DNA of 64,000 nucleotides from Duganella sp. Leaf126 (GTDB lineage: Bacteria; Pseudomonadota; Gammaproteobacteria; Burkholderiales; Burkholderiaceae_D). The notes below the pieces were generated by a model. It did not search any database. It worked only from the letters and a program-made list of their open reading frames with translations, and was not told the origin of the DNA. Position 1 is the stretch's first letter, and each line of letters starts with the position of its first letter. The translations under genes were made by a program, and so were the position numbers. The stretch lies in NCBI RefSeq assembly GCF_001423125.1, contig NZ_LMNW01000031.1:335268-399267 (forward strand), written 5' to 3'. Below, piece after piece: positions 17,808 to 28,501 of the stretch.

Positions 17808-18704
17808 ATGAGCACAGCCAACCTCCTCCGCCTGATCTTCCTCGCCGCCATCTGGGGCGGCTCCTTCCTCTTCATGCGCATCGCCGCGCCCGTGCTGGGA
17901 GCGCCGGTGTTGATCGAGTACCGCGTGCTGTGCGCCGCCCTGTTCCTGGCGGTGATGGCGCTGGTGCTGAACAAGCCGCTGGCGCTGCGTCAGCACTGGC
18001 GCCACTACCTGATCCTGGGCCTGGTCAATTCCGCCCTGCCCTTCCTGCTGTTCGCTTTTGCCGCGCGCACGCTGTCGGTGTCGATGATGGCCGTGCTCAA
18101 CGCCAGCACGCCGCTGTGGGGCACGCTGATCGCAGCCGTCTGGTCGCGCCAGCCGGTCACGCCCAAGGTGGCCATCGGCCTGCTGCTGGGCGCCTGCGGC
18201 GTGGCGCTGCTGGTCGGTTTCGACCACGTGGCCTCGCAGCCCGGCGCCGGCATCGCGATTGCGGCCGTGCTGTGCGCCTCGTTCATGTACGGCGTGGCCA
18301 GCAACTACACGCGCAACGCGGCCGGCGCGAAAGGCGTGGAACCGTTCGCCAATGCCCATGGTTCGATGTGGGCCTCGGCGCTGCTGGTGCTGCCCGTGGT
18401 GCCGTTTTTCCCGGCGCCGGCTGCGCCCACCGTCGGCGTGCTGGGCGCGGTGCTGGCGCTGGGCGTGTTGTGCAGCGGCGTGGCCTACCTGATCTATTTC
18501 CGCCTGATCCAGGACGTCGGTCCCGCGTCGGCGCTGACGGTGACCTTTCTCAGTCCCCTGTTCGGCATCCTGTGGGGTGTGCTGTTCCAGGGCGAATCGG
18601 TGCACTGGTACACGCTGGCCGGCGCCGCCATCGTGGTCGCGGGCACGATCATGGTGACCGGCTTCCGGCCGAACTTCCGCGCGCTGCGCAAGGCCGGCGC
18701 CTGA
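17808..18704 (+). CDS. EamA family (DMT superfamily) transporter
   Basis: A 298-residue inner-membrane protein with about ten hydrophobic helices arranged as two EamA repeats. The first begins with LIFLAAIWGGSFLFMRIAAP, the typical opening of this family. Substrates of DMT-superfamily exporters include amino acids and nucleotide-related metabolites, and the sequence does not tell which applies. The start was set at 17808 because it places the first helix at the N-terminus. The stop overlaps the alkA start by one base (TGATG). Confidence 0.88.
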   Translation: MSTANLLRLIFLAAIWGGSFLFMRIAAPVLGAPVLIEYRVLCAALFLAVMALVLNKPLALRQHWRHYLILGLVNSALPFLLFAFAARTLSVSMMAVLNASTPLWGTLIAAVWSRQPVTPKVAIGLLLGACGVALLVGFDHVASQPGAGIAIAAVLCASFMYGVASNYTRNAAGAKGVEPFANAHGSMWASALLVLPVVPFFPAPAAPTVGVLGAVLALGVLCSGVAYLIYFRLIQDVGPASALTVTFLSPLFGILWGVLFQGESVHWYTLAGAAIVVAGTIMVTGFRPNFRALRKAGA

Positions 18705-19699
18705 TGGCTGCCGCTAGTACGTTCGACTTGGCGTTCGAGCTGGCGCCCGGCTATCGCCTGCAGGACGTGCTGGCCTTCCACCGCCGCGACACGCAGGCGC
18801 TGGCCGAACAGGTCGATGAACACATGGGTCAACCGCGGCTGCGCAAGGGCGTGGTGCTCGGTGGCGTGCCGGTGCTGCTGGAAATACTGTTCGAGCTGGC
18901 TGTCGAGGACCGGCGCGATGATGGCGAGACAGCTGTCTGGGGCGTGCCTAGGACAGCTGCCGGGCGCGCGCTGTGCACCGTGCACGCGGACGGCAAGCTG
19001 TCCGGCAGCGCGCGCAGCCGGCTGCAGGCGCAGGCCTATGACGCCGTGCGCAACATCCTCGGCCTGCGCCTTGACCCGGCGCCGTTTTGCGCGCTGGCCG
19101 CCGACGACCCGCTGCTGGGTCCCCTGGTGCGCGCCCAGCCGGGCCTGCTGATCGTGCAGTCGGCCACCGTGTTCGAAGCGCTGACCTGGGCCGTCATCGG
19201 CCAGCAGATCAACCTGTCGTTTGCGATCGCCTTGCGCCGCACGCTGATTGCACTGGCCGGCCGCCGCCACAGCAGCGGCCTGTGGTGCTACCCGGGCCCG
19301 GCCGACGTGGCTGCAGTCGACTGCGCGCAGCTGCAGGCCAACAAGTTTTCACGTGCAAAGGCGGACACGCTGCTGCGGCTGGCGCAGCTGGTCGACAGCG
19401 GCGCGCTCGACCTGCAGGTGTCGCCGACCAACAGCATCGCGCAAATCTCGGCGGCGCTGCTGGCGGTCAAGGGCATCGGCCCGTGGACCGTCAACTATGC
19501 GCTGCTGCGCGGCTACGGGTACGCCGACTGCTCGCTGCACGGCGACGTCGCCATCCGCGCTGCATTGCAGGCCTTGTTGCAGGAAGATGTGAAGCCGGAC
19601 TTGGCGCGCACGGAACAGCTGCTGGCGCGCTATGCCCCGCACCGGACCATGGCGGCGGCGCACCTCTGGGCCAGTCTCGCGCACCTGAAAGAGCCTTGA
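18704..19699 (+). CDS. alkA: DNA-3-methyladenine glycosylase II
   Basis: A 331-residue HhH-GPD DNA glycosylase that removes alkylated purines from DNA. The helix-hairpin-helix reads VKGIGPW (residues 255-261) and the catalytic aspartate is D281 in LHGDVAI. An AlkA-type N-terminal domain precedes the catalytic domain, so the whole matches the AlkA three-domain plan. No methyl-accepting Ada domain is fused. It is coupled to the transporter gene by a 1-base stop/start overlap. Its sequence is somewhat longer than E. coli AlkA (282 residues), mostly in the N-terminal half. Confidence 0.88.
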   Translation: MAAASTFDLAFELAPGYRLQDVLAFHRRDTQALAEQVDEHMGQPRLRKGVVLGGVPVLLEILFELAVEDRRDDGETAVWGVPRTAAGRALCTVHADGKLSGSARSRLQAQAYDAVRNILGLRLDPAPFCALAADDPLLGPLVRAQPGLLIVQSATVFEALTWAVIGQQINLSFAIALRRTLIALAGRRHSSGLWCYPGPADVAAVDCAQLQANKFSRAKADTLLRLAQLVDSGALDLQVSPTNSIAQISAALLAVKGIGPWTVNYALLRGYGYADCSLHGDVAIRAALQALLQEDVKPDLARTEQLLARYAPHRTMAAAHLWASLAHLKEP

Positions 19700-19813
19700 T
19701 CGCGGCGTTGCAGCGGCACCGTACAGCGTGCCGGGCGACTGTCACGGTCGCTGCACCGGAAGGCTATACCAGCTTCTCTCGTCGCTCTAGCCGGCGATAA
19801 TGTCGCGGCCATG

Positions 19814-19849
19814 AAAAAACCGCTGACTTCTTGCGAAATCAGCGGTTTT
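19814..19849 (-). terminator. terminator after tRNA-fMet
   Basis: Read on the - strand, AAAACCGCTGA and TCAGCGGTTTT form the stem, followed by a T-run (TTTTTT-C). On the + strand the same hairpin ends in only four T, so it may also stop alkA transcripts less efficiently. Confidence 0.85.
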
Positions 19850-19855
19850 AGAATT

Positions 19856-19932
19856 TGGTTGCGGGGACAGGATTTGAACCTGTGACCTTCGGGTTATGAG
19901 CCCGACGAGCTGCCAGACTGCTCCACCCCGCG
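19856..19932 (-). tRNA. initiator tRNA-Met (CAT)
   Basis: A 77-base cloverleaf with encoded CCA. The anticodon loop reads CTCATAA on a stem ending in three G-C pairs (TCGGG/CCCGA), and the first base C is unpaired against A72. Both are features of the initiator tRNA. It is closely similar to E. coli tRNA-fMet. Confidence 0.97.
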
Positions 19933-19945
19933 TCTGTATGGACGT

Positions 19946-19974
19946 ATTATAGGGCAGTTCAAAGAATTAGGCAA
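19946..19974 (-). promoter_or_regulatory. promoter of tRNA-fMet
   Basis: On the - strand, TTGCCT (19974-19969), a 17-bp spacer and a perfect TATAAT (19951-19946) lie 13 bp upstream of the tRNA 5' end. Confidence 0.8.
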
Positions 19975-20105
19975 TATCAATCCCGAAATCATGGCCGATA
20001 GGCCGACTAAATCCGCTGGCAGGCTGCCAGCAGTGACGCCGACGCTGCCCAATCGGTGTAAAGTAGGCAAATGAGCAAACCTTTCCGACCAGGCCGTTAT
20101 TCCCT

Positions 20106-20687
20106 ATGAAATATTGTTCCGAATGCGCCGCGCCCGTTACGTTGACGGTGCCGGAGGGCGACAACCGTCCCCGCCATGTGTGCACCAACTGCGGCACCAT
20201 CCACTACCTGAATCCGAAAATGGTGCTGGGGTCGATCCCGGTCTGGGAGCGCGATGGCGAACTGAAGGTGTTGCTGTGCAAGCGCGCGATCGAGCCGCGC
20301 CTCGGTTACTGGACGCTGCCGGCCGGCTTCATGGAAAATGGCGAAACCACGGCCGAAGCGGCCATCCGCGAAACCGAGGAGGAAGCGGGTGCCCACATCG
20401 CACTGGGCAAGCTGTTTTCCATGCTCAACGTGGTGCGCGTGCAGCAAGTCCATATGTTCTACCTGGCCACCCTGCTCGACCTCGACTTTGCGCCCGGTAT
20501 CGAGAGCCTGGACGTGCAGTTATTCAGCGAAGCGGAGATACCGTGGGACGACCTGGCCTTCCCGACCATCCGCGCCACGCTCGAGCTGTTCTTTGCCGAC
20601 CGCGCGCGCATGCGTGACGCAGGCGCCGACTACGGCTTCCACGCACACGATATCCACCGGGCCATGCGTTCGGACGATGCCTCGTGA
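20106..20687 (+). CDS. Nudix hydrolase with N-terminal zinc ribbon
   Basis: A 193-residue Nudix protein. The N-terminus is a zinc ribbon with C4, C7, C26 and C29. The Nudix box runs from G74 to about residue 96 (GFMENGE then REtEEEaG), with all metal-binding glutamates in place. The ribbon plus Nudix arrangement is seen in NADH pyrophosphatase relatives and in ADP-ribose or FAD pyrophosphatase-like enzymes. The substrate cannot be fixed from sequence. No good Shine-Dalgarno site precedes the ATG. The stop overlaps the aat start by 4 bp (GTGA), so the pair is translationally coupled. Confidence 0.9.
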   Translation: MKYCSECAAPVTLTVPEGDNRPRHVCTNCGTIHYLNPKMVLGSIPVWERDGELKVLLCKRAIEPRLGYWTLPAGFMENGETTAEAAIRETEEEAGAHIALGKLFSMLNVVRVQQVHMFYLATLLDLDFAPGIESLDVQLFSEAEIPWDDLAFPTIRATLELFFADRARMRDAGADYGFHAHDIHRAMRSDDAS

Positions 20688-21418
20688 TTCCCTGGCTCGA
20701 AGCCGATACGCCGTTTCCCGATGTGTCGACCGCGCTCACGCGCGAGGCGCCGGGACTCTTGGCGGCAGGCGCCGACCTGTCGCCGCAGCGGCTGCTGACG
20801 GCCTACCGGCACGGCATCTTTCCATGGTTTTCCGAGGGCCAGCCGATCCTGTGGTGGAGCACCGACCCGCGCATGGTGCTGATGACGGCGCAGTTCCGCA
20901 TCAGCGACAGCCTGCGCAAGACACTGCGCAAGGTGGAGCGCGACCGTACCAGCGGGGACGGCGGGCGCTGGCAGGTGCGTTTCGACAGCGCGTTCGAGGA
21001 CGTGATGCGCGCCTGCGCCGCACCGCGCCGCGACGGCCCCGGCACCTGGATCTCGGAAGACATCATTGCCGGCTACACCGGACTGCACCGCCTCGGTTAC
21101 GCCCACTCGGCCGAAGTATGGCTTGATGGCGCACTGGTGGGCGGTGCCTACGGCGTCTCGATCGGCCGCATGTTTTATGGCGAATCGATGTTTGCACGGG
21201 TCACCGATGGTTCCAAGATCGCCCTCGCCTACCTGGTGAGCTTCCTGCTGCACCACGGTGTCCAGATGATTGATTGCCAACAAGAAACGGGGCACTTGGC
21301 GTCGCTGGGCGCTGCGCCCATCCCGCGCACGCAGTTTTTAGCGCATCTGCGCAACAGTATTGAATTTCCACAAATCACTGAATGGGAACCGATTGCTCCG
21401 TTCGCGCAGGGCGGTTAA
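20684..21418 (+). CDS. aat: leucyl/phenylalanyl-tRNA--protein transferase
   Basis: A 244-residue Aat, which attaches Leu or Phe from tRNA to proteins bearing N-terminal Arg or Lys, marking them for ClpAP. The characteristic segments [10 protein letters not shown] and [10 protein letters not shown] (about residues 44-67) and the later [15 protein letters not shown] are all present. It starts at a GTG overlapping the preceding stop, giving the typical MIPWL N-terminus. Together with the next gene it forms the bacterial N-degron enzyme pair. Confidence 0.96.
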   Translation: MIPWLEADTPFPDVSTALTREAPGLLAAGADLSPQRLLTAYRHGIFPWFSEGQPILWWSTDPRMVLMTAQFRISDSLRKTLRKVERDRTSGDGGRWQVRFDSAFEDVMRACAAPRRDGPGTWISEDIIAGYTGLHRLGYAHSAEVWLDGALVGGAYGVSIGRMFYGESMFARVTDGSKIALAYLVSFLLHHGVQMIDCQQETGHLASLGAAPIPRTQFLAHLRNSIEFPQITEWEPIAPFAQGG

Positions 21419-21522
21419 GCTGGGGGCAAAAACCTGCGACACGGTTGCTCGATTGCGGCTATTATTAGTCAAAAGAACAATCTCCCGGTGCTCTTGGCAC
21501 CGGGCACCGAACTAGGACCGGC

Positions 21523-22251
21523 ATGACGCACCTGAACGAACTGCCTTTTGCGACACTGCAGTTTTATACCACCGCGCCCTATCCCTGCTCGTACCTCGAC
21601 GGGCGGCAGGCGCGCTCGCAGGTGGCCACGCCGTCGCACCTGATCAACGCCGACGTGTACTCGGAGCTGGTCAAGAACGGTTTCCGGCGCAGCGGCATTT
21701 TTACTTACCGTCCGTATTGCGACGGTTGCCAGGCCTGCATCCCGGTGCGGGTGGTGGTCGATGACTTCCGGCCAGGCCGCGGCCAGCGCCGCGCCTGGGC
21801 CCGCCATGGCGACCTGATCCCCGGTGTGGCGACGCTGTCGTTCTCGGACGAGCATTACGACCTGTACCTGCGCTACCAGAGCAAGCGTCACGCCGGCGGC
21901 GGCATGGACCAGGACAGCCGCGACCAGTACGCCCAGTTCCTGCTGCAAAGCCGGGTCAACACGCGGCTGGTCGAGTTCCGCGAGCCGGGCGGCACGCTGC
22001 GCATGGTCAGCATCATCGACGTGCTGTCAGACGGGCTGTCGTCGGTGTACACGTTTTTCGATCCCGACGTGGACGGCGCCTCGTACGGCACCTTCAACAT
22101 TCTGTGGCAGATCTCGCAGGCGCGCGAACTGAAGCTGCCGTACGTGTACCTCGGCTACTGGATCGCGGAAAGCCAGAAAATGTCGTACAAAACCAATTTC
22201 AAACCGCTGGAAGCGCGCATCAAAGGCGTATGGAGTGTCCTGGGCGACTGA
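21523..22251 (+). CDS. bpt: aspartate/glutamate leucyltransferase
   Basis: A 242-residue arginyltransferase-like enzyme of the Bpt type, which adds Leu to N-terminal Asp or Glu and so creates a ClpS/ClpAP degron. Diagnostic features are the Cys-rich N-terminal pattern (CSYL, then YCDGCQAC near residues 66-73), FRRSG before it, and YLGYWI near the C-terminus. Gene order aat-bpt is conserved in many Proteobacteria. A GC-rich hairpin (CCCGGTGC / GCACCGGG) stands in the leader at 21484-21505, without a T-run. Confidence 0.95.
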   Translation: MTHLNELPFATLQFYTTAPYPCSYLDGRQARSQVATPSHLINADVYSELVKNGFRRSGIFTYRPYCDGCQACIPVRVVVDDFRPGRGQRRAWARHGDLIPGVATLSFSDEHYDLYLRYQSKRHAGGGMDQDSRDQYAQFLLQSRVNTRLVEFREPGGTLRMVSIIDVLSDGLSSVYTFFDPDVDGASYGTFNILWQISQARELKLPYVYLGYWIAESQKMSYKTNFKPLEARIKGVWSVLGD

Positions 22252-22285
22252 TAAAATACGGGCGAACAATCTCCAGAGCGCCCTC

Positions 22286-23326
22286 ATGTCCCAACACTTC
22301 CTGTATTCCCTGGCCCGTCCGCTGCTGTTCTCGATGGACGCCGAGCAAGCCCACCACACCACCCTGCCCGCCCTCAAGCGCGCCGCCGCGCTCGGTCTGA
22401 CCAGGCTGGTCCGGCAGCCGCTAGCCGATCCGCGCACCGTGATGGGCATCACGTTCAAGAACCCGGTGGGCCTGGCGGCCGGCCTCGACAAGGACGGCGC
22501 CTACATCGACGCGCTGGCCGATCTCGGCTTCGGTTCGATCGAGGTCGGCACCGTCACCCCGCGCGCCCAGGCCGGTAACCCGAAGCCGCGCATGTTCCGC
22601 CTGCCCGAAGCGCACGGCATCATCAACCGCATGGGCTTCAACAACGGCGGCGTCGACGCTTTTGTCGCCAATGTGCAGTCGTCGCGCTTCTACCAGGACA
22701 AGGCCGGCGTGCTGGGCCTGAACATCGGCAAGAATGCCGACACGCCGATCGAACGGGCCACCGACGACTACCTGCACTGCCTGCAAAAAGTCTACCCGTA
22801 TGCCAGCTATGTCACCGTCAACATTTCGTCGCCGAACACCAAGAACCTGCGCCAGCTGCAGGGCGGCTCCGAGCTCGACGGCCTGCTCGGCGCCCTCAAG
22901 GATGCCCAGCTGCGCCTGGCCGACCAGCATAAACGCTATGTCCCGCTGGCCCTGAAAATCGCGCCGGACATGGACGGCGACCAGGTCAAGAACATTGCCG
23001 ATGCGCTGATCCGCCACCGGATCGACGGCGTGATCGCCACCAATACCACGCTCAGCCGCGACGCGGTGACCGGCATGCGCCACGGCGCCGAAGCGGGCGG
23101 CCTGTCGGGCGCGCCCGTGTTCGCGCTGTCGAACACGGTGATCAGGCTGCTCAAGGCCGAACTCGGCGATGCGCTGCCGATCATCGGCGTGGGCGGCATC
23201 ATGCGCGGCGCCGATGCCAAGGTAAAAATGGACTGCGGCGCGCAACTGGTGCAGCTGTACAGCGGCCTGATCTACGCCGGCCCGGCCCTGGTGCGCGACT
23301 GCGCCGACGCCGTGCGCGGCCACTAA
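22286..23326 (+). CDS. pyrD: dihydroorotate dehydrogenase (quinone)
   Basis: A 346-residue class 2 PyrD, a membrane-associated flavoprotein that oxidises dihydroorotate to orotate with quinone as acceptor, the fourth step of pyrimidine synthesis. The class 2 N-terminal helix segment precedes the barrel. [10 protein letters not shown] carries the catalytic Ser, and [12 protein letters not shown] and IIGVGGIM are the FMN-binding segments. The ATG at 22286 gives the usual [15 protein letters not shown] start. A TAAAAT box at 22252-22257 at the end of bpt may be its -10. Confidence 0.97.
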   Translation: MSQHFLYSLARPLLFSMDAEQAHHTTLPALKRAAALGLTRLVRQPLADPRTVMGITFKNPVGLAAGLDKDGAYIDALADLGFGSIEVGTVTPRAQAGNPKPRMFRLPEAHGIINRMGFNNGGVDAFVANVQSSRFYQDKAGVLGLNIGKNADTPIERATDDYLHCLQKVYPYASYVTVNISSPNTKNLRQLQGGSELDGLLGALKDAQLRLADQHKRYVPLALKIAPDMDGDQVKNIADALIRHRIDGVIATNTTLSRDAVTGMRHGAEAGGLSGAPVFALSNTVIRLLKAELGDALPIIGVGGIMRGADAKVKMDCGAQLVQLYSGLIYAGPALVRDCADAVRGH

Positions 23327-23337
23327 AGGAAACGACC

Positions 23338-24384
23338 ATGGATTACACCACCCTCGGCACGAGCGGCCTGAAGGTCTCGAAGATCTGCCTCGGCACCATG
23401 ACCTTCGGCGAGCAGAACACGGAAGCAGACGCCCACAGCCAGCTCGATTACGCGCTCGAGCGCGGCATCAACTTCATCGACACCGCCGAGATGTACCCGG
23501 TGATGCCGCGCGCCGAAACCCAGGGCGCCACCGAGCGCTACATCGGCAGCTGGCTCAGGAAAAGCGGCAAGCGTGACCGGATCGTGCTGGCCACCAAGGC
23601 GGCCGGTCCCAATCCGAACATGACCTGGGTACGTGGCGGCAAGCAGAACCTCGATGCCGCCAACCTGCGCGCGGCCGTGGACGCCAGCTTGCAGCGGCTG
23701 CAGACCGACCATATCGATCTCTACCAGTTGCACTGGCCGAGCCGTAACACGCCGATCTTCGGCAGTACCGTCTTCAATCCCGACAACGAGCGCACGTGCG
23801 TGGCGATCGACCACACGCTGACCGCACTGGACGAGCTGATCAAGGAAGGCAAGATCGGTGCGATCGGCGTCTCGAACGAATCGTGCTGGGGCGTGAGCGA
23901 ATTCATCAAGCAGGCCGAACTGAAAGGCTTGCCGCGCATCGCCAGCATCCAGAACCTGTACAACCTGACCGCGCGCCATTACGAAACCAGCCTGCTCGAC
24001 GAGACCTGCTTCCGTGAAAACGTCGGCCTGCTGGCCTACAGTCCGCTCGCGTTCGGCCAGCTGACCGCCAAGTACCTCGACGATCCCAAGGCGCACGGCC
24101 GCCTGACCCTGTTCCCGCCCGGCTGGAGTCCGCGCTACCTGCGCCCGTCCGTGCTGGCAGCGGTGGCGCAGTACGCGCAACTGGCACGCGACAACGGCAT
24201 GACGCCGGCGCAGCTGGCACTGGCCTGGTGCTATTCGCGCTGGTTCGTGGCCTCGACCATCATCGGCGCCACCACCCTGGCGCAGCTGCAGGACAATATC
24301 GATGCCTATGCAGTAAAGCTGTCGCCGGAAGTGATCGACCAGGTCAACGCGATACACGCGCGCATCACCAATCCCGGCCAGTGA
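23338..24384 (+). CDS. aldo/keto reductase (Tas-like)
   Basis: A 348-residue NADPH-dependent aldo/keto reductase. The catalytic tetrad is complete: D48, Y53, K87 and H132. The sequence MDYTTLGTSGLKVSKICLG at the start and overall length resemble the Tas/YhdN branch. The physiological carbonyl substrate is unknown. It begins 11 bp after pyrD with AAAGGAAACG upstream, so it is probably co-transcribed with pyrD, without an obvious metabolic link. Confidence 0.9.
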   Translation: MDYTTLGTSGLKVSKICLGTMTFGEQNTEADAHSQLDYALERGINFIDTAEMYPVMPRAETQGATERYIGSWLRKSGKRDRIVLATKAAGPNPNMTWVRGGKQNLDAANLRAAVDASLQRLQTDHIDLYQLHWPSRNTPIFGSTVFNPDNERTCVAIDHTLTALDELIKEGKIGAIGVSNESCWGVSEFIKQAELKGLPRIASIQNLYNLTARHYETSLLDETCFRENVGLLAYSPLAFGQLTAKYLDDPKAHGRLTLFPPGWSPRYLRPSVLAAVAQYAQLARDNGMTPAQLALAWCYSRWFVASTIIGATTLAQLQDNIDAYAVKLSPEVIDQVNAIHARITNPGQ

Positions 24385-24433
24385 GCTGGCAAGACATTGA
24401 CAACCAAAGCACCCAGTACCGCCATCTCCAGCT

Positions 24434-24543
24434 CCGTCATTCCCGCGCAGGCGGGAATCCAATTTTGTTGAACAGCGCTGACTCAAGCATTAGCTGCTGG
24501 CAAGCCTGCGAACTGGATTCCCGCCTTCGCGGGAATGACGGGT
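24434..24543. repeat. REPIN-like pair of inverted REP sequences
   Basis: Two copies of a palindromic unit stand head to head. The left unit has TCATTCCCGCG and GCGGGAATCCA around a short loop; the right unit is its inverted counterpart, TGGATTCCCGC then GCGGGAATGACGG. About 50 bp separate them. This is the form of REP doublets scattered in many proteobacterial genomes. It lies between the 3' ends of two convergent genes, the usual place. Confidence 0.85.
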
Positions 24544-24605
24544 TGAAGATTCCCACCGGCCGTTGGGGCTGTCGGTAGGGGACCGGGACAGCCTGAAATA
24601 TACTG

Positions 24606-25535
24606 CTACTCGCCACCACCGCTCAGCGCCGCCTCGATACCGGCGCGCGTTAAGTCCGGCGCGAACTGCAGGATGAAATCGTAGGCATACGCGCGCAGGT
24701 AAGCGCCCTTGCGCACCGCCAGCCGGGTCGTGTTCGAGGCGAACAGGTGCGATGCCTCCACCGCGCGCATGCCCTTGTCGCGGCCGTGGTCGAATGCCAT
24801 CGACGCCACCAGCCCCACGCCCAGTCCGAGCGACACGTATTGCTTGATCACGTCCGAATCCATTGCCGTGAGCACGATGTCCGGCTTCACACCGGCCTTG
24901 TTGAATGCCGCGTCGATGTGGCTGCGGCCGGTAAAGCCGACATCGTAGGTAATCAGCGGGAATTCGGCCAGGTCTTCGAGCCGGATCGGGCTGCGCGCCA
25001 GCAGCGGATGACCGTCGGGCACGACGATGATGTGGCTCCAGCGGTAGCACGGGAACGACACCAGGTCGGGAAAAGCCGACAGGCCCTCGGTGGCGATGCC
25101 GATGTCGGTCTTGCCCGACAAGACCCATTCAGCGATGTGCTCGGGTGCGCTTTGCTGCAGGGCGATGCGCACGTCCGGATAGGCGGCGCGAAAGCCCTGC
25201 ACGACCTTCGGCAGCGCATAGCGGGCCTGGGTGTGGGTGGCCGCCACGCTCAGCGTGCCGCTCTGCTGGCCCGTGTATTCGAGGCTGGCCTGCTGCAGGT
25301 TCTCGGCCTCGATCAGCAGGCGGTCGATGATCTTGAGGATGCCCTTGCCCGGCTCGGTCAAACCGGTCAGGCGCTTGCCGTTGCGTTCGAAAATCACTAC
25401 ACCCAGCTCGTCTTCGAGTTCGCGGATCTGGCGGCTCACGCCCGGTTGCGACGTGAATAGCGCGTTGGCCACCTCGGTCAGATTGTAGCCGCGCCGGGCC
25501 GCCTCGCGGATCGAACGCAATTGCTGGAAGTTCAT
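24606..25535 (-). CDS. cysB: CysB family LysR-type regulator
   Basis: A 309-residue LysR-type regulator with an N-terminal winged helix-turn-helix (about residues 1-60, opening [20 protein letters not shown], typical of CysB/Cbl) and a periplasmic-binding-like effector domain. CysB activates sulfate-assimilation genes with N-acetylserine or O-acetylserine as inducer and acts as a sulfur-limitation sensor. It overlaps the cysA stop by 4 bp (ATGA), so the regulator is the last gene of the transport operon that it probably controls. That order is common in Burkholderiales. Confidence 0.94.
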   Translation of the reverse strand: MNFQQLRSIREAARRGYNLTEVANALFTSQPGVSRQIRELEDELGVVIFERNGKRLTGLTEPGKGILKIIDRLLIEAENLQQASLEYTGQQSGTLSVAATHTQARYALPKVVQGFRAAYPDVRIALQQSAPEHIAEWVLSGKTDIGIATEGLSAFPDLVSFPCYRWSHIIVVPDGHPLLARSPIRLEDLAEFPLITYDVGFTGRSHIDAAFNKAGVKPDIVLTAMDSDVIKQYVSLGLGVGLVASMAFDHGRDKGMRAVEASHLFASNTTRLAVRKGAYLRAYAYDFILQFAPDLTRAGIEAALSGGGE

Positions 25536-26626
25536 ACCGACGCTCCCGCGCGCGCGCCGTCATCGACAAACACGTGCAGCCGCTTGGGCCGCACCACCAG
25601 CGTCTCGCCCTCCTGCAGCTGCAACTGGGCGAAGCGCTCATTGGAGATTACCGCCTCGATCAGCTCGGACGTGTCGCCGCGCTCCAGGTCGAGCTGGGCC
25701 AGCGGGCCGATCGCGTGGGCGCGGCGCAGCCTGACCACGATGCCTTGCGCGCCCGGCGTGTAGCGGTCGATCTCGAGGTCGTGCGGGCGCACATAGGCCG
25801 TGCCCTTGCCATCGCCCGATGCCTGGCCCGACACGTGGCCCGGCACCTGGAAGCTGGCGTCGCCGCTGGCCAGCACACCGTCCTGCACGCGGCCATGGAA
25901 CATGTTGACGTTGCCAAGGAAGCCGTACACGAACGGCGAGGCCGGGTGGTTGTACACCTGGTCCGGCGCGCCGATCTGCTCGACGTTACCCTTATTCATC
26001 AGCACCACCTGGTCGGCCACTTCGAGCGCCTCTTCCTGGTCGTGGGTGACGAAAATGCTGGTCACGTGCAGGTCGTCGTGCAGGCGGCGCAGCCAGCGGC
26101 GCAGCTCCTTGCGCACCTTGGCATCGAGCGCGCCGAACGGCTCGTCGAGCAGCAGCACGCGCGGTTCCACCGCCAGGGCACGCGCCAGCGCGATGCGCTG
26201 GCGCTGGCCGCCCGACAGTTGCGGCGGATAGCGGTCGGCCAGCCAGTCGAGCTGGACCAGTTCCAGCAGGTCCTTGACCTTGCGCCGGATCTGGTCTTCC
26301 GACGGCCGCTCGGCGCGCGGTTTCACACGCAGGCCGAACGCGACGTTTTCGAACACGGTCATGTGCTTGAACAATGCATAGTGCTGGAACACGAAACCGA
26401 CCTGGCGCTCGCGCACGTGGCGGTGCGAGGCGTCGTGATTGTCGAGCAGCACCTGGCCCGCATCGGGATGTTCGAGGCCGGCGATGATGCGCAACAGGGT
26501 GGTCTTGCCGCAGCCGGACGGCCCCAGCAGCGCGGTCAGCTCGCCCTGCGGGAAGTCGAGCGAGACGTCGTTGAGGGCGACGAAATCGCCGAAGCGCTTG
26601 TGGATGTTTTTCACTTCGATCGTCAT
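25532..26626 (-). CDS. cysA: sulfate/thiosulfate ABC transporter ATP-binding protein
   Basis: A 364-residue ABC ATPase that drives sulfate and thiosulfate import. The N-terminal nucleotide-binding domain shows Walker [10 protein letters not shown] (residues 35-43), signature LSGGQRQR, Walker B VLLLDEP and the switch His in VTHDQEE. The C-terminal part is a TOBE-like regulatory domain. The ATG at 26626 was preferred over an in-frame start 24 bp upstream because the protein then begins MTIEVKN, as in the family. One base separates it from the cysW stop. Confidence 0.96.
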   Translation of the reverse strand: MTIEVKNIHKRFGDFVALNDVSLDFPQGELTALLGPSGCGKTTLLRIIAGLEHPDAGQVLLDNHDASHRHVRERQVGFVFQHYALFKHMTVFENVAFGLRVKPRAERPSEDQIRRKVKDLLELVQLDWLADRYPPQLSGGQRQRIALARALAVEPRVLLLDEPFGALDAKVRKELRRWLRRLHDDLHVTSIFVTHDQEEALEVADQVVLMNKGNVEQIGAPDQVYNHPASPFVYGFLGNVNMFHGRVQDGVLASGDASFQVPGHVSGQASGDGKGTAYVRPHDLEIDRYTPGAQGIVVRLRRAHAIGPLAQLDLERGDTSELIEAVISNERFAQLQLQEGETLVVRPKRLHVFVDDGARAGASV

Positions 26627-26627
26627 C

Positions 26628-27515
26628 TTACTGCTCCTTGATACGGGCATCTTCGGCGCGCGTTTCGTTCAGGCGCCAGGAGATAAAGGATTTCAGGGCC
26701 AGCGTCACCAGCGCCAGCAGGGCCAGCAGCGACGCCACGGCAAACGCTGCGGCAAAGTTGTATTCGTTGTAGAGAATTTCCACCTGCAGCGGCATGGTAT
26801 TGGTCTCGCCGCGGATGTGGCCGGACACCACCGACACCGCGCCGAACTCGCCCATGGCGCGGGCGTTACACAGGATCACGCCATACAGCAGGCCCCACTT
26901 GATGTTGGGCAACGTCACGCGGCGGAAGGTGTTCCAGCCCGAGGCGCCCAGCACGATGGCGGCCTCCTCTTCCTCGCTGCCCTGGGCCTGCATCAGCGGG
27001 ATCAGCTCGCGCGCGACAAACGGGAAGGTGACGAAAATCGTCGCCAGCACGATGCCCGGCACCGCGAACAGGATCTTGATGTCGTGCTGGTACAGCCAGT
27101 CGCCGAACCAGCCCTGGGCGCCGAACAGCAGCACGTAGATCAGGCCCGAAATCACGGGCGAGACCGAGAACGGCAGATCGATCAGCGTCAGCAGGAAACT
27201 CTTGCCGCGGAACTCGAACTTGGCGATGCACCACGAGGCAGCGATCCCGAATACCAGGTTCAGCGGCACGGCAATCGCTGCCGTGAGCAGGGTCAGCTTG
27301 ATGGCCGAGATCGCATCTTCCTCGACGATGGCCGCCACGTACGCCTCCCACCCCTTGCGCAACGCTTCGGCAAACACGGCCACCAGCGGCACGAACAGGA
27401 ACACGGTCAGGAACAGCAGCGCGATGGCGATCAGCAGATTGCGCACCCAGCGCGGCTCGAGGATCTGCGGCGCCGACGGCAACTCGCCGCGACGGCTACC
27501 CGAATGGTTGCTCAT
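26628..27515 (-). CDS. cysW: sulfate ABC transporter permease CysW
   Basis: A 295-residue inner-membrane permease with six predicted helices and the cytoplasmic EAA loop (around [20 protein letters not shown]), where CysA docks. The C-terminal segment [16 protein letters not shown] is characteristic of CysW. It pairs with CysT to form the channel. The start overlaps the end of cysT by 4 bp. The frame is open far upstream inside cysT, but only this start gives a normal CysW. Confidence 0.95.
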   Translation of the reverse strand: MSNHSGSRRGELPSAPQILEPRWVRNLLIAIALLFLTVFLFVPLVAVFAEALRKGWEAYVAAIVEEDAISAIKLTLLTAAIAVPLNLVFGIAASWCIAKFEFRGKSFLLTLIDLPFSVSPVISGLIYVLLFGAQGWFGDWLYQHDIKILFAVPGIVLATIFVTFPFVARELIPLMQAQGSEEEEAAIVLGASGWNTFRRVTLPNIKWGLLYGVILCNARAMGEFGAVSVVSGHIRGETNTMPLQVEILYNEYNFAAAFAVASLLALLALVTLALKSFISWRLNETRAEDARIKEQ

Positions 27516-28387
27516 GGTTTCCCCGACTTTCCGCGCGCCCAGGCTTGCAACAGGTTGATGGTCAGCAGCATCAGGAACGACACCACCAGCATCACCACGG
27601 CAATCGCGGTGGCGCCGGCGTAGTCGTACTGCTCCAGCTTGGTGATGATGAACAGCGGCGTGATCTCGGACACCATCGGCATGTTGCCGGCGATGAAAAT
27701 CACGGAACCGAACTCGCCGGTGGCGCGGGCGAACGCCAGTGCAAAGCCGGTCATCAGCGACGGCATAATGGTCGGGAACACCACGCGGGTAAAGGTCTGG
27801 AGGGCATTGGCGCCGAGGCTGGCGGCAGCTTCTTCCAGTTCGCGCTCGGCGTCTTCGAGCACCGGCTGCACGGTCCGCACCACGAACGGCAGTCCGATGA
27901 AGGTCAGCGCCACCACCACGCCGAGCGGCGTGAACGCCACCTTGATGCCGAGCACGCCCTCGATGAACCGGCCGAACCACCCGTTGGCCGAGTACAGCGC
28001 GGTCAGCGTGATGCCGGCCACCGCCGTGGGCAGCGCGAACGGCAGGTCCACCAGCGCATCGACGATGCGCTTGCCGGGAAATTCGTAGCGCACCAGCACC
28101 CAGGCCACGACGCCGCCGAAGATGACGTTGATGAACGCGCCGATCAGCGAGGCGCCGAACGTCAGCCGGTACGACGCCATCACGCGCTCGGACGTCACGG
28201 CCGCGATAAAGCCGTCCCAGGTCATGGTGAAGGTTTTAAGGAAGATCGCCGACAGCGGGATCAGGACGATCAGCGCCAGGTAAAAGATGGTGAAGCCGAG
28301 CGACAGCCGGAAGCCGGGCATGACGCGGAAAGGCGCGCCGCGCGCGGCATGCGGTGCCGTGGCGGGCGCTGTAAGGACTGCTGACAT
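27512..28387 (-). CDS. cysT: sulfate ABC transporter permease CysT
   Basis: A 291-residue permease with six membrane helices and an EAA loop (around [18 protein letters not shown]). The motif [16 protein letters not shown] is typical of CysT (CysU). The ATG at 28387 has GGGAG upstream. The 114-bp region before it is AT-rich and holds an inverted repeat, GCTTC/GAAGC, near 28440-28463, which may lie in the promoter. It heads the cysTWA-cysB operon. Confidence 0.95.
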   Translation of the reverse strand: MSAVLTAPATAPHAARGAPFRVMPGFRLSLGFTIFYLALIVLIPLSAIFLKTFTMTWDGFIAAVTSERVMASYRLTFGASLIGAFINVIFGGVVAWVLVRYEFPGKRIVDALVDLPFALPTAVAGITLTALYSANGWFGRFIEGVLGIKVAFTPLGVVVALTFIGLPFVVRTVQPVLEDAERELEEAAASLGANALQTFTRVVFPTIMPSLMTGFALAFARATGEFGSVIFIAGNMPMVSEITPLFIITKLEQYDYAGATAIAVVMLVVSFLMLLTINLLQAWARGKSGKP

Positions 28388-28501
28388 TGACGCTCCCTTA
28401 TTACAAAAACTTCTATAAGGGCTGCATAATCGCACTTGGGCTTCATTCTACAAACGAAGCATTTTTTATTTAGTTAGATCGATCGGCTATATCGACCTGG
28501 G

